DNA from: Nodularia sp. NIES-3585
GTDB taxonomy: Bacteria; Cyanobacteriota; Cyanobacteriia; Cyanobacteriales; Nostocaceae
Direction of reading: 5' to 3'
DNA length: 64,000 nucleotides
Assembly: GCF_002218065.1 (NCBI RefSeq)
Contig: NZ_BDUB01000001.1
Span: 2,445,031-2,509,030 of the forward strand
Shown here: piece by piece, positions 8,798 to 17,145 of the stretch
Position numbering within the stretch: position 1 is the stretch's first letter
Layout of the letters: the number at the start of each line of letters is the position of its first letter
The notes under the pieces: generated by a model
What the model was told of the DNA's origin: nothing
Seen by the model: only the letters and a program-made list of their open reading frames with translations
Databases searched by the model: none
Position numbers and translations under genes: made by a program

Positions 8798-8858
8798 AAT
8801 GTAGAATCTCCGTGGCTTTAGCCCGGAGAGTGTCAAACTATGCCTTTGAAGGCAGAAA
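8690..8858 (+). ncRNA. Predicted omega RNA (TnpB guide RNA) at the IS right end
   Basis: In characterised TnpB systems the guide RNA overlaps the 3' end of tnpB, ends its scaffold at the element boundary, and takes its guide from the DNA just beyond. Here the scaffold's last hairpin is CTCCG-T-GGC-TTTA-GCC-CGGAG (8808-8828). The element ends at 8839/8840 and the guide would be the first 16-20 bases of the restored dapL sequence (ATGCCTTTGAAGGC and onward). The 5' end is a guess. The role is inferred from family knowledge. Confidence 0.5.
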
Positions 8859-9583
8859 ACAATTTTTTACCTGATTTAAATACAATTCCTGAAGAAATTG
8901 CCCGTAAAGCCAAATTATTATGGATTAACTATCCTAATAATCCCACTGGAGCCTTAGCCAGTTTAGCGTTTTTTCAAGAATTAGTAGATTTTTGCAAGCA
9001 GTATAATATTTTGCTGTGTCATGACCATGCTTATTCAGAGATGGCATACGATGGTTATAAACCGCCAAGTATCCTGCAAATTCCCGGTGCAAAAGATATA
9101 GCCATTGAGTTTCACAGTTTGTCTAAGTCGTATAACATGACAGGCTGGCGCATTGGCTTTGTAGTTGGTAACGCCATTGGCATTCAAGCTTTGAAACAGG
9201 TGAAAACCAACGTTGATTCTGGAGTGTTTAAGGCTATTCAAAAAGCCGCGATCGCAGCTTATTCTACCAGTGAAGCAGAACTTCAAGCCTTAATTTCAGC
9301 TTACCAAAAGCGTCGTGACATCATCGCGCAAGGATTACAATCTCTGGGCTGGCCAATTGAACCCCCGAAAGCTACACTTTATGTCTGGGTACCTGTACCT
9401 CCAGGATATTCCTCAACAGAATTTGTCTCCTTATTACTTGACAAATGTGGCATTATGGTTCCTCCCGGCAATGGTTATGGTGCAGCCGGTGAAGGTTTTT
9501 TCCGAATTGCCCTGACGATTCCCGATGAGCGAATGTATGAAGCAATTCAACGCCTCACAGATGCTGGTATTCGTTATGCCTGA
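8840..9583 (+). pseudogene. dapL: LL-diaminopimelate aminotransferase, 3' part
   Basis: These 247 codons continue the dapL frame after the IS, starting at native Met144 (MPLKAEN). They hold the PLP-binding core: WINYPNNPTGA, HDHAYSEMAYDG, and the Schiff-base lysine in SLSKSYNMTGWRIGF (K96 here, K239 in the joined protein). The C-terminal small domain includes TLYVWVPVPPGY and FFRIALTIPDERM. No frameshift or stop occurs, so the disruption looks recent. The ATG is preceded by GGAGAG (8825-8830) contributed by the IS right end, which could let this half be translated on its own. It is convergent with the gene ending at 9610. Confidence 0.9.
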
Positions 9584-9609
9584 TTGGATATTGGCGATTG
9601 GGTAAGCTG

Positions 9610-9975
9610 TTACGCAGTTTTTTCACCCCTCCCCACTCCCTCTTCATACACTTGCCAAATTTGGTGAATAAATTGATGAAATTGCAGTTTAGCGGCTGAG
9701 TCAGGTTCGGTTTTTGGTTCTTTGGCTAAAACTTGGCTCAATAGGCTAATTACTTCTGTATCTAAAGCGGGTCGAAATATATTTACAGGCCAAAGCAAAT
9801 CTGATGCATCTCGCATATCAGTAACCAGTGGTGGTTCTTCGGTAAAGCTAACTAGCAACAAGGGACGTACCCAGCACAACTGGCGAGAAACCACTACTTG
9901 GATGACTTCTGCAAACAGATTCCTGTCACTATGATCTAAAGACACAATTTGTCCTGGTTGAAAGTCTAGGCTCAT
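9610..9975 (-). CDS. Conserved cyanobacterial hypothetical protein
   Basis: The protein (121 aa from ATG 9975) begins MSLDFQPGQIVSLDH and contains RQLCWVRPLLLV and SDLLWPVNIFRPALD, a pattern I know from conserved Nostocales proteins without assigned function. The first part resembles a small beta-barrel. There is no signal peptide or membrane segment. The frame extends upstream to a TTG at 10017, adding 14 residues with two CxC/CxxC-like cysteines (ACHCPNC), but the start there has a poorly spaced ribosome site, so I prefer ATG 9975. The gene is convergent with the dapL remnant, whose stop lies 27 bp away. Confidence 0.7.
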   Translation of the reverse strand: MSLDFQPGQIVSLDHSDRNLFAEVIQVVVSRQLCWVRPLLLVSFTEEPPLVTDMRDASDLLWPVNIFRPALDTEVISLLSQVLAKEPKTEPDSAAKLQFHQFIHQIWQVYEEGVGRGEKTA

Positions 9976-10231
9976 GTTCACGCAGTTGGGACAGTGGCAA
10001 GCAAGGATTTTTGGCAACTTCCTTTATTTTAAAAGCGAAAATGTTTAAAATTAGGATATCACTCTTGAGCCTGTCAGGCATTGGGTCTTTTACGCGAAAC
10101 TACTTTAGCCGAAAAGCATTCCCCTGCCATCAGGTTTGTATAGGAATGTTATAGCATAAGTAAATAACTGTTAAGTGAATGCTCAACAGTTATGCTGTTC
10201 TAGTAAATCATCGAATAAAGAGCAAAGAGCC

Positions 10232-10513
10232 GTGTCAGTCGAAACTATTGAGAAGCGTTCCACGTCCCGCAAGCTCGCGCCTCGCTATCGCGTTTTGATC
10301 CATAATGACGACTATAATTCTATGGAGCATGTGGTGCGGTCACTATTAACCACAGTACCGAGCCTTACCCAGCCCCAAGCTGTAAGCATTATGATGGAAG
10401 CCCATACTAGCGGTTTGGCTTTAGTTATTACTTGCGCTCAAGAACACGCTGAGTTTTATTGCGAAACATTAAAAAGTCATGGTTTAAGCAGCACAATTGA
10501 ACCTGAAGAGTAA
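10232..10513 (+). CDS. clpS: ATP-dependent Clp protease adaptor ClpS
   Basis: ClpS binds the N-terminal domain of the Clp chaperone and delivers N-degron substrates. The signature YRVLIHNDDYNSMEHVV is present, followed by LLTTVPSLTQPQAV, MMEAHTSGLALVITCAQEHAE and the C-terminal strand SSTIEPEE. The NDDYNS Asn-Asp-Asp segment and the HTSG segment line the substrate pocket in known ClpS proteins. I place the start at GTG 10232 (VSVETIEKRST), which matches the usual cyanobacterial N-terminus; an upstream in-frame GTG at 10175 would add 19 poorly conserved residues. The product is 93 aa. Cyanobacteria have two ClpS paralogues; this looks like the typical ClpS1. A separate transcription unit is likely. 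Confidence 0.93.
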   Translation: MSVETIEKRSTSRKLAPRYRVLIHNDDYNSMEHVVRSLLTTVPSLTQPQAVSIMMEAHTSGLALVITCAQEHAEFYCETLKSHGLSSTIEPEE

Positions 10514-10600
10514 ATAAAAATATTGTTTATTGAAGGAAGACAAGACAAAGATGTTGCCTCTAACTTGTGACTTTGATTTTGTCCTCTTCCCCAATTCCTC

Positions 10601-11422
10601 ATGAAAATAAACTTAATTCGTTTAGCCCAACGCCCTGTCCCCATCAGGCTGGGTTATTTTGTTGTAACTTTATTGCTGCTATGGTTACCCTTTGCTGCAC
10701 CGATTTACTTATTAGTTAGTGACTCTAACTTAGTAAGTATCTTGACAATGGTGATATTATATGCAGAATTTATTTTCCTCTTAAAGCTATGGGGGAAAAA
10801 TGTCTACCAGCAACCCCAGATACTCAAGCAATATGGTTTAGAAATCACGCCAATAAACGCTGAGGATTTGCTGAGTGGTTTAGCTACTGGAATAATTAGC
10901 ATTCTTGTAGTTTTTGGGCTACAAGGTTTCTTAGGTTGGCTGGTGTGGCAACAAGCGCAGGTTTTTTTGCCCAGAATAATTGTAGAGGGTTTAATTGTCT
11001 CTTTGGGTGTCGGGTTTGCCGAAGAGTTGTTATTTCGAGGTTGGTTACTGGATGAGTTGGAACGGGATTATAGTCTTAATTTCGCACTTTGGATAAATGC
11101 TGTGGCCTTTGCTGTCTTGCATTTTATTAAACCTTTAGACGCAATTATTCAAACACTGCCACAATTCCCAGCTTTAGTACTGCTGGGGTTGACGCAGGTA
11201 TGGGGAAAGCGTTGGCGGAGGGGACGTTTGGGTTTACCAATTGGTTTGCATAGTGGTTTAGTTGGGGGCTATTACATCATTAATGTTGGGGGATTAATTG
11301 AATATTCGGGTCAAGTTCCTGATTGGATAACTGGTGTAAATCAGAATCCTCTACAAGGACTTATGGGGGTAGTGTTCATGAGTATATTGGCTTTGTGGAT
11401 GCGGTGGCGAACAATAGCTTAA
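10601..11422 (+). CDS. CPBP family intramembrane metalloprotease (CAAX/Abi type)
   Basis: A 273-residue polytopic membrane protein. The family's first motif, EExxxR, is present as EELLFRGWLLDELERD (about 145-162), the second histidine lies in FAVLHF, and the third in GLPIGLHSGLVGG. These residues form the predicted metalloprotease site inside the membrane. There are about seven hydrophobic segments, two before and four after the EExxxR helix. Members range from CAAX prenyl proteases to uncharacterised proteins, so the substrate cannot be named. It starts 87 bp after clpS on the same strand and may be cotranscribed. Confidence 0.88.
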   Translation: MKINLIRLAQRPVPIRLGYFVVTLLLLWLPFAAPIYLLVSDSNLVSILTMVILYAEFIFLLKLWGKNVYQQPQILKQYGLEITPINAEDLLSGLATGIISILVVFGLQGFLGWLVWQQAQVFLPRIIVEGLIVSLGVGFAEELLFRGWLLDELERDYSLNFALWINAVAFAVLHFIKPLDAIIQTLPQFPALVLLGLTQVWGKRWRRGRLGLPIGLHSGLVGGYYIINVGGLIEYSGQVPDWITGVNQNPLQGLMGVVFMSILALWMRWRTIA

Positions 11423-11468
11423 TATTGGTTTTCAGAAGTTGCTGCAATACACCAGTAATCCATAATTA

Positions 11469-12104
11469 CTAAATTGTTGCAATTACTGTACCCACCAAAC
11501 ACGCTTTATCTAAATTTACCCCGCTTAAATTTGCACCTTCTAACTCTGCACAGAGTAAATTTGCCCCGGTAAAGTTCGCCCCCGCTAAATTTGTCCTGCG
11601 TAAGTCCGCTTCTTCTAAATTGGCTTCACTTAATAAAGCCCCTTGTAAATCAGCGCCACTCAAATCAGCACCTTTAAGATTTGCCCCTGAGAGGTTTGTA
11701 CCACGCAAATCAGCACTGCGTAAATCAACGCCTTGTAAGTTGACATTCATCAAGTTTGCACCACTCAAAAAAGCGCCAGCCAAAGAGACATCGCTGAGTT
11801 TAGCCCCCATCAAGTTAGCGCCGCGCAAATTACTACCGCGCAAGTCAGCACTTGTTAAGTCTGCTTGCATTAAGTTCGCGCCCATTAGGTTCGCCCGCAA
11901 GTCTGTTTTTTGCAGGTTTGCGCCCATCAAGTTCGCTCCCTCGAAATGCCCGCCTTCGAGCTTGGAACCGATAAAATTAGTCCCGACAAGGGTCGCACCT
12001 GCAAGATTAATCCGGCTTAAATCCAGTTGAGAGAGTTCCTCATCTTCTAAATTTGCACCTGGGAGTTGTTTGAGTTTTCCTGATTTAATCGCTTCAATAT
12101 TCAT
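11469..12104 (-). CDS. Pentapeptide-repeat protein
   Basis: From about residue 20 to the end, the protein is built from A(D/N)LxxA-type pentapeptides such as LMGANLQKTDLRANLMGANL, with roughly 30 units. They should fold into a right-handed quadrilateral beta-helix. Function is unknown for most cyanobacterial members. The frame extends to ATG 12140, but the added residues (ITNYQLPQ) are the translation of a TAATTGG heptamer repeat, so I start at ATG 12104 (MNIEAIKSGKLKQLPG). A phase slip near residue 70 (TDLRANLMG) breaks the five-residue period once. It is 57 bp downstream of the DICT-domain gene on the same strand and may share its transcript. Confidence 0.9.
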   Translation of the reverse strand: MNIEAIKSGKLKQLPGANLEDEELSQLDLSRINLAGATLVGTNFIGSKLEGGHFEGANLMGANLQKTDLRANLMGANLMQADLTSADLRGSNLRGANLMGAKLSDVSLAGAFLSGANLMNVNLQGVDLRSADLRGTNLSGANLKGADLSGADLQGALLSEANLEEADLRRTNLAGANFTGANLLCAELEGANLSGVNLDKACLVGTVIATI

Positions 12105-12161
12105 TTGGGGTAATTGGTAATTGGTAATAAGGAAACTCAAAACTTTTTTGAAATAGTTATC

Positions 12162-13550
12162 CTATTGATGCTGTGCTGTACTTGTCTTGCTGTAGCTATC
12201 CCATTGAGAGTCAAGTAGCCATACGCCGGTGCTGACTTTAGGTGACATCAATGGTAAATCTAGCCCTTGCTGTAATCCCATAACTAATAAAGTTAGAGCA
12301 TCTACAAGTTTAGGGTCAAAGCGGATTGATTGTTGTTGTCTGCATTCGTCTAAAGCTTGAGCAAATATTTCGGCGCGAGTTTTTTGGGATGATTTTATAT
12401 TGTTGACTCGCCATTGGAAATCAGCAACTAAGGTCAAAATTCTTGATTCTAAAGGAATTTCATCCCCAGCTAAACTTGCTGGTTCTCCTGTACCGTTCCA
12501 CCATTCGCTTTGGTGGGTGATAATTTGGGCAATTGCCCGCAATCTGGGCATGGTTCGTAATACCTGCGCTCCTGGTACTAGAGGACAGGTTAAGGGACAA
12601 TTGGGGGCTTGTTCCTGGTAGCGGGTCGATGTACCCGGAGTTAAGACGCTTTCGGCTTTTTGTAGTGGGTCTATACGATGTAAAAAACCTGCTAGTCGCA
12701 ATCGTTTAATTTGCCATGCGGGTAGTTCTAAAAGCTGCCCCATGATTTCAGAAAGTGCTACTACTTCGGCGGCGGCCATGGGATTGTTTACATCTGCCAT
12801 ATCCATTAATTGCGCCATTCGCAAAAATGCTTGGATTTCGTTAGAAACCAAGTTGCGATCTAAGGCTTGTTGACGTGGTGCTGTGGGGATGGATAAATTA
12901 TCCTGTCCTGTCTGGAGATAATCGACGACGCGGGAAACAACTGCACTTAAATGTTTTGATGTTGCTAGACTTGACTGTATGGCATTTTTATGTTTATTGA
13001 GTTTTTGTGCTAATTCTGGATTGTATTTTTGGATGTGCGCGATCGCTAACTCTGCTGTTTCTTGCACTAACTCTGGTTCAAATGTCCATAAACCATAGAA
13101 TTTACGCTCTATATCTGAGGCTGGTATTCCATCAGCACCATAATCAGCTGCTGATAACTCTTGACAAAGTACCATTGCTGTGTATTCTGACGATAAAATA
13201 ATTAAGTGCCACTCTTGCGCCACTGTATCATCTGAATTTAATGCCACTAAATCCACATTAGGAAGTTGGCTTGTGGGATGTTCTGCAAAGCTAGAATCCG
13301 ATGCTGCCATGATCACAATTTGGCGGCTACACTCAGCGATATCTGCATATCTTTCCGCTTCTTGCAGATACCATTTACCCTGTTGAAAGGCTGTGATTAC
13401 TAAGGGTGTATTATCTTCAGTTAAAATATGGTCTTCTAGAGCATGGCACAGAGAAACTAAGGTATTTTTGTAATAAACTCCAAATTTAATTGGTCTAGTA
13501 GTATTGCGATGTGCTGTTTCTAGCTGTTGTAGTATTGAACCTTCTAACAT
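12162..13550 (-). CDS. DICT sensory domain protein with a degenerate HD-GYP-like domain
   Basis: The N-terminal half (about 1-190) fits the DICT sensory domain, a fold found with cyanobacterial two-component and diguanylate-cyclase proteins. The C-terminal half (about 215-440) resembles an HD-GYP domain: KRLRLAGFLHRIDPLQ in place of the usual HDxGK segment, then HQSEWWNGTGEPASLAGDEI, which parallels HHERxDGxGYPxGL. The metal-binding HD pair and GYP triad are altered (HRID, GEP), so it may sense or bind rather than hydrolyse cyclic di-GMP. There are no membrane segments (462 aa, cytoplasmic). A light- or redox-signalling role is often proposed for DICT proteins; nothing here shows the ligand. 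Confidence 0.75.
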   Translation of the reverse strand: MLEGSILQQLETAHRNTTRPIKFGVYYKNTLVSLCHALEDHILTEDNTPLVITAFQQGKWYLQEAERYADIAECSRQIVIMAASDSSFAEHPTSQLPNVDLVALNSDDTVAQEWHLIILSSEYTAMVLCQELSAADYGADGIPASDIERKFYGLWTFEPELVQETAELAIAHIQKYNPELAQKLNKHKNAIQSSLATSKHLSAVVSRVVDYLQTGQDNLSIPTAPRQQALDRNLVSNEIQAFLRMAQLMDMADVNNPMAAAEVVALSEIMGQLLELPAWQIKRLRLAGFLHRIDPLQKAESVLTPGTSTRYQEQAPNCPLTCPLVPGAQVLRTMPRLRAIAQIITHQSEWWNGTGEPASLAGDEIPLESRILTLVADFQWRVNNIKSSQKTRAEIFAQALDECRQQQSIRFDPKLVDALTLLVMGLQQGLDLPLMSPKVSTGVWLLDSQWDSYSKTSTAQHQ

Positions 13551-13927
13551 GGGCTTTCATAATTAATAATATTTCCTATGGCTAACGCCACGCTGCGCTA
13601 TCGGAAACGCTGCGCGGTAAGCGCAGCTATGCCCTTCAGGGCTTTACGTAATTCGTAATTCGTAACTTGTTGTTATGGACTAGAGACTAGGGACTGTTTT
13701 TAAACCCAAAATTAGACGTAAATGTAGGTTGGGTTGAGGTTTTGGGAAACCCAACTTTACCCAATATTTGGTTTGCTTCGTTGGGTGGCGCTGCGCTTAA
13801 CCCAACCTACTTTTAGACTTTGAAAACACGCCCTAGAGGCTAGGAGGGATGCAGGAGATAAAAGAAAAAGATTTTGTGAATAACCAAAAATTTCCCCCCT
13901 GCTCCCCTGCTTCTTCTCCCCAGACCT
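13551..13927. other. Intergenic region with dispersed repeats
   Basis: No gene. From 13584 to 13640 it holds GC-rich repeat words (CGCTGCGCTATCGG, GCGCAGCTATGCCCTTCAGGG), then TAATTCG heptamers (about 13645-13665), then a long inverted repeat (13724-13810). Confidence 0.7.
13724..13810. repeat. GTAGGTTGGGTT palindromic element, copy 1
   Basis: GTAGGTTGGGTT at the left end is the exact reverse complement of AACCCAACCTAC at the right end, and internal blocks also pair (TTTGGGAAACCC and related words). A second copy lies at 21018-21090. The ends, size (about 87 bp) and lack of coding fit a miniature dispersed element or hairpin repeat. Confidence 0.8.
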
Positions 13928-15520
13928 TTATGATATCCCTGCCAACTGTTTTTCTTTATTTTCCATAGGTGCAGAAAGTGCTTCGTCCAATTCGGCACAA
14001 CCCAATTTTTCTTCTAAGATTTTCATCACTTCGCGTCCGAAGTCGTTGGGGTTTTGTTGCCAAGCTTGCAAGCAGACTTCCCCAAAGAAGGAACCAAGGG
14101 GTTCCGGATTCCACAGGAGTTTTTTGGCTGTCCACGGCATTAAGCTCATGGGGTCATATCCTGGTTTTAGGATACCTTCTTTAAAGGCATATTCTTCTAA
14201 ATGAGTATGGGGTTGCAATCCAATAAAGAAAATGGCAGGTTCAACTTTATCAGCACCAAAAATTCTTTCTAGTTCGCGATGGTAGGCGATGGTTTGGCGA
14301 ATTGTTTCAAGACGTTCATCAATCACGTTAAAGGAGTAGTTGACGGAAACCACATCGTTAAAACCAGCAGCTTTTAAATCACGGCAGTTTTGTAAAACTG
14401 TTCGTAAGTTGTAACCCATCCGCATTTTTCGCACCAGTTCCTGAGAACCACTGGTAATGCCGATTTCAAAGTAATTCATCCCGGTTTTTGCCATCAAATC
14501 ACACAATTCTGGTGTGAGGTTGTCGGCTCTGATGTATGCTGCCCAGTGGATATCTGTCATGCCAGAATCGACGATTTTCTGTAAAAGTTCTACAGCATCG
14601 TCAATAAATTTACGTGCGGGGATAAATTGAGCATCAGTAAACCAGAAATTGCGAATGCCGCGATCGTATAATTGGCGCATCTCGGCAACTACTTCATCTG
14701 CTGGGTTGATGCGTACTTGTTTACCTTCGACGACGGTGTAAACACAATAACAACAATTGTGAGGACAACCGCGCTTGGTTTGGACTCCTATATAAAAGTC
14801 TTGTTCTTGCAGGTAAAAGTTGAATTCCGGCCAGATGGTTTCTATGTAGTCGTAGTTACAGGCGGTTTTTTCTAGGGGGGTGGGTTGTTCATGAATCATT
14901 CGTTGACGTGGTTGAGTTTCTCCAACTACATAGCAACGTTCATCTGCAATTTCTCTGCCACTGAGAAGTTTTTCTAGGAGAGTTTCGCCTTCACCTACAG
15001 AAATAATTGTTCCTGGGGGTAAAGCTTTTCCCAATTGTTCATAAAATACACTGACTGCACCACCACCGACAACGGCACGGGCATCAGCATGATATTTCTG
15101 GGCGCGTCGTAAGCCGCGTTTGACTAATCCCTGGTTGCGCCACAATTCCACATAGTAAGCGATAAAAATTCGCAACCCGCCGAATGCGCCACGTAACTTA
15201 ATCAGTGGGTTCTTGGCGTAATAAAATTCAAAGGCGTTTTGGAGGGGATTCCCACCACGGCCACCAACTGGGGCATAGATTTGAATATCACGCCAAGAAA
15301 ATACTAGGAGTGTCGGTTTAAATTCATCGATACAGGTATCTAGGGCAGAGGCGTAATCTAAAGGTGGTACTGTTCCCAAGTCAAAGATCCGCTGTTCCAT
15401 GTCGGGAAATAGCTTGTGGATGTGATCTGAAAGATATACAACCCCAATGGGAAAGATGGGGTTACACGGAAGGCGAACGTAGAGGATGCGATTTTCGATC
15501 ATGGATTGTTTAATTTCCAT
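13928..15520 (-). CDS. B12-binding-type radical SAM protein (cyanobacterial)
   Basis: A 530-residue radical SAM enzyme with the cluster motif KRGCPHNCCYC (C252, C256, C259) after a B12-binding-type N-terminal domain (about 10-190, with AVVGGGAVS and SVGEGE). The barrel follows (IRNFWFTDAQFIPAR, HWAAYIRADNLTPEL, YFEIGITSGSQELVRKM), then a 100-residue tail. It resembles a family widely annotated as a radical SAM protein of photosystem II high-light acclimation; I recall this name but cannot confirm it from the sequence, and the reaction is unknown. ATG 15520 is used; a second ATG at 15502 (MIENRILYVRLP) is equally likely. The neighbours give no functional clue, and about 560 bp of non-coding DNA precede it. 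Confidence 0.82.
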   Translation of the reverse strand: MEIKQSMIENRILYVRLPCNPIFPIGVVYLSDHIHKLFPDMEQRIFDLGTVPPLDYASALDTCIDEFKPTLLVFSWRDIQIYAPVGGRGGNPLQNAFEFYYAKNPLIKLRGAFGGLRIFIAYYVELWRNQGLVKRGLRRAQKYHADARAVVGGGAVSVFYEQLGKALPPGTIISVGEGETLLEKLLSGREIADERCYVVGETQPRQRMIHEQPTPLEKTACNYDYIETIWPEFNFYLQEQDFYIGVQTKRGCPHNCCYCVYTVVEGKQVRINPADEVVAEMRQLYDRGIRNFWFTDAQFIPARKFIDDAVELLQKIVDSGMTDIHWAAYIRADNLTPELCDLMAKTGMNYFEIGITSGSQELVRKMRMGYNLRTVLQNCRDLKAAGFNDVVSVNYSFNVIDERLETIRQTIAYHRELERIFGADKVEPAIFFIGLQPHTHLEEYAFKEGILKPGYDPMSLMPWTAKKLLWNPEPLGSFFGEVCLQAWQQNPNDFGREVMKILEEKLGCAELDEALSAPMENKEKQLAGIS

Positions 15521-16078
15521 ATTGCAGTGCTTTATGGGGTATATGGGGAGATATGCAGTTTAAAACTCTTTTTTCACAATTATGATTGACATTTAAGCCT
15601 ATTGCTGGATTAGGTTAGCCGGCTTTAACAATTGTGGGAATAGTCGATTTGGTTCTGCATCAGACGAAATAGATAAATTTTATGAGAAGAATTGTTATAT
15701 ATCTTTACCATAACATTGAGTTTGACTATTAAGCTATGATTTCTACCTGTAATTCTGAGGACAGATGTCACAAAAAAATCTGCCAGTAAACTTAAGAAGG
15801 TGTCAGGGGATAACTGCTAGATTTCACCTGTGGAAAGTGACATCTGATGATTTTATTATTCAAGAAATAGGGAAAATCCCCCTTGGGTATGAGATGATTT
15901 TTGCTGGTATACACTTTTTGGTGAAATTTTCATAACTTGAACATAGATTTAACATATATTTAGATATAAATAGCGTAGAAATTTTCAGTTGGTAGTCGGA
16001 GTTACAGCATCTGGGGATCAGGCAATGTTAGTTTGGCTGGTGTAATGTAAAATTGTGGCGTAAAGCTCCTCCGCAGTT
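15521..16078. other. Intergenic region between divergent genes, with a long-stem inverted repeat
   Basis: A 558-bp AT-rich region that must hold promoters for the radical SAM gene (minus) and the DUF1830 gene (plus). It contains a nested inverted repeat at 15762-15846 that could fold as an RNA. No ORF in it looks real. Confidence 0.5.
15762..15846. other. Nested inverted repeat, possible structured RNA
   Basis: CAGATGTCAC (15762-15771) pairs perfectly with GTGACATCTG (15837-15846). Inside, AGGTG (about 15798) can pair with CACCT (about 15825), giving a two-tier stem of about 85 nt. On the plus strand it is followed by TGATGATTTTATTATT. No known RNA family is recognised. Confidence 0.35.
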
Positions 16079-16471
16079 ATGGCTCAAATATTAGATCCTC
16101 TACCACCTGAGCAATCCGGGAATGTCCTTTGTTGTTACGTTAATGCTACGAGCAAAATCCAGATAGCTCGCATCTGCAATATTTCTAACTGGTACTTTGA
16201 AAGAGTTGTTTTTCCTGGACAGCGCTTGGTGTTTGAAGCGCCACTACAAGCGCAAATGGAGATTCATACGGGTATGATGGCTAGTGCAATTTTGTCAGAC
16301 ACAATTGCGTGCGATCGCCTTGCTATTAACGAGCCTAGCAGTAGTGAGTTTCATACAGACTCAATAGGCATCGACACTATCAGTACAAAACCAATAGTGC
16401 AGTCCATTAATACAAAGATTGAAAATACAACAAAACCTTTAACAATTGCTGGCTTTGGATCGATTGATTAA
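16079..16471 (+). CDS. DUF1830 domain protein
   Basis: The first 85 residues match the cyanobacterial DUF1830 family closely: DPLPPEQSGNVLCCYVNATS, KIQIARICNISNWYFERVVF, PGQRLVFEAP and MEIHTGMMASAILSDTI. No function is known. The C-terminal 45 residues are Ser/Thr/Ile-rich and not conserved. There is no signal peptide or membrane segment. The gene is monocistronic: a perfect intrinsic terminator follows 24 bp after the stop (16495-16524). It is divergent from the radical SAM gene, separated by the 558-bp region. The ATG at 16079 fits the family N-terminus (MAQILDPLP). Confidence 0.88.
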   Translation: MAQILDPLPPEQSGNVLCCYVNATSKIQIARICNISNWYFERVVFPGQRLVFEAPLQAQMEIHTGMMASAILSDTIACDRLAINEPSSSEFHTDSIGIDTISTKPIVQSINTKIENTTKPLTIAGFGSID

Positions 16472-16494
16472 AAAAAACAATTTTAGATAATTTC

Positions 16495-16524
16495 AGGGTT
16501 GCAAAATTTAGCAACCCTTTTTAT
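16495..16524 (+). terminator. Intrinsic terminator after the DUF1830 gene
   Basis: GGGTTGC (16496-16502), loop AAAATTTA, GCAACCC (16511-16517), then TTTTTATTT. Perfect seven-base stem with a T-run, correctly placed after the stop at 16471. Confidence 0.9.
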
Positions 16525-16569
16525 TTAGTCAAAAGTCATTTTCTCCCGTTCGGATCTACAATCGATATT

Positions 16570-17031
16570 ATGAATTTGCCTTCTTTTATTTGGTTGTGGA
16601 AAATAGCCGCTTGGTCTATGGGGTTAACGCTACTGGCCTATTTGCTACTAGTACTGACGGGGATTTGGATGTTTCAAGAGAGAAATTCGCCGCATTTCCC
16701 TAGTTTTCCGTGGTTCCTGGGCGGACGTAAACAGGTGCGATCGCTGCACTATATAATTGGCATCACTATGGTCAGTTTAGTGTTGCTACTGTTAGCTATT
16801 GGTATTGTTGGCACTTTCGGACACTTTGGTTCCTTAGGACACTCATCACACTTGGTTGCTGGGTTAATAGTAGTAGTGTTAGTTTTGCTGTCTGCTTTCA
16901 GTGCTACACAAATTAGCACTCGGCGTTCTTGGGCTAGACCTTTGCATATTGGTGTGAATCTGATTTTATTTGGGGGTTTGACTTGGGTATCCCTAACTGG
17001 TTGGATTGTAGTACAAAAGTATTTGCCTTAG
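16570..17031 (+). CDS. DUF4079 family membrane protein
   Basis: A 153-residue protein with four transmembrane helices (about 8-32, 58-82, 90-112, 124-146). It has conserved HYIIGITMVSL, a GHFGSLGHSSHL loop, and RRSWARPLHIGVNL before the last helix. The histidines in the second and fourth helices recall haem-binding four-helix membrane proteins, but no haem ligation is shown. The family is annotated as DUF4079 in cyanobacteria and plants, with no known role. It is preceded by the DUF1830 terminator, so it has its own promoter; ATG 16570 is the only good start. Confidence 0.85.
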   Translation: MNLPSFIWLWKIAAWSMGLTLLAYLLLVLTGIWMFQERNSPHFPSFPWFLGGRKQVRSLHYIIGITMVSLVLLLLAIGIVGTFGHFGSLGHSSHLVAGLIVVVLVLLSAFSATQISTRRSWARPLHIGVNLILFGGLTWVSLTGWIVVQKYLP

Positions 17032-17145
17032 AGAATACCAAAATCCTAAGTATATTGTTCTATCCGCCAATATTTTGAATTTTTTCGGGAATTACTCATA
17101 TACTATCTGTATTTAAAATTGTAGTTGATTTTCAAATTAAGTTTT

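Larger units (their letters stand above)
7271..8839 (+). mobile_element. IS200/IS605-type element carrying tnpB only, inserted in dapL
   Basis: The 1,569-bp insertion is bounded by the dapL reading frame: the last native base is 7270 (or 7271) and the next is 8840 (or 8841), the ambiguity arising from a shared A. There are no terminal inverted repeats and no target duplication, as expected for this family. The left end has a hairpin (GTTAAGTTTT 7294-7303 with AAAACTTAAC 7317-7326) and GGGCTTTAGCCC (7359-7370). The right end has a hairpin at 8808-8828. It carries a divergent 63-aa gene and tnpB but no tnpA transposase, so it would need a transposase supplied in trans. The bases before the left end are TTATAAG, the candidate target-adjacent motif. 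Confidence 0.88.

Noticed and set aside
11620-12030. 136-codon plus-strand frame opposite the pentapeptide gene
   Set aside because: A shadow caused by the five-residue period: the antisense reading of ANL/ADL repeats gives FAPLKSAP repeats.
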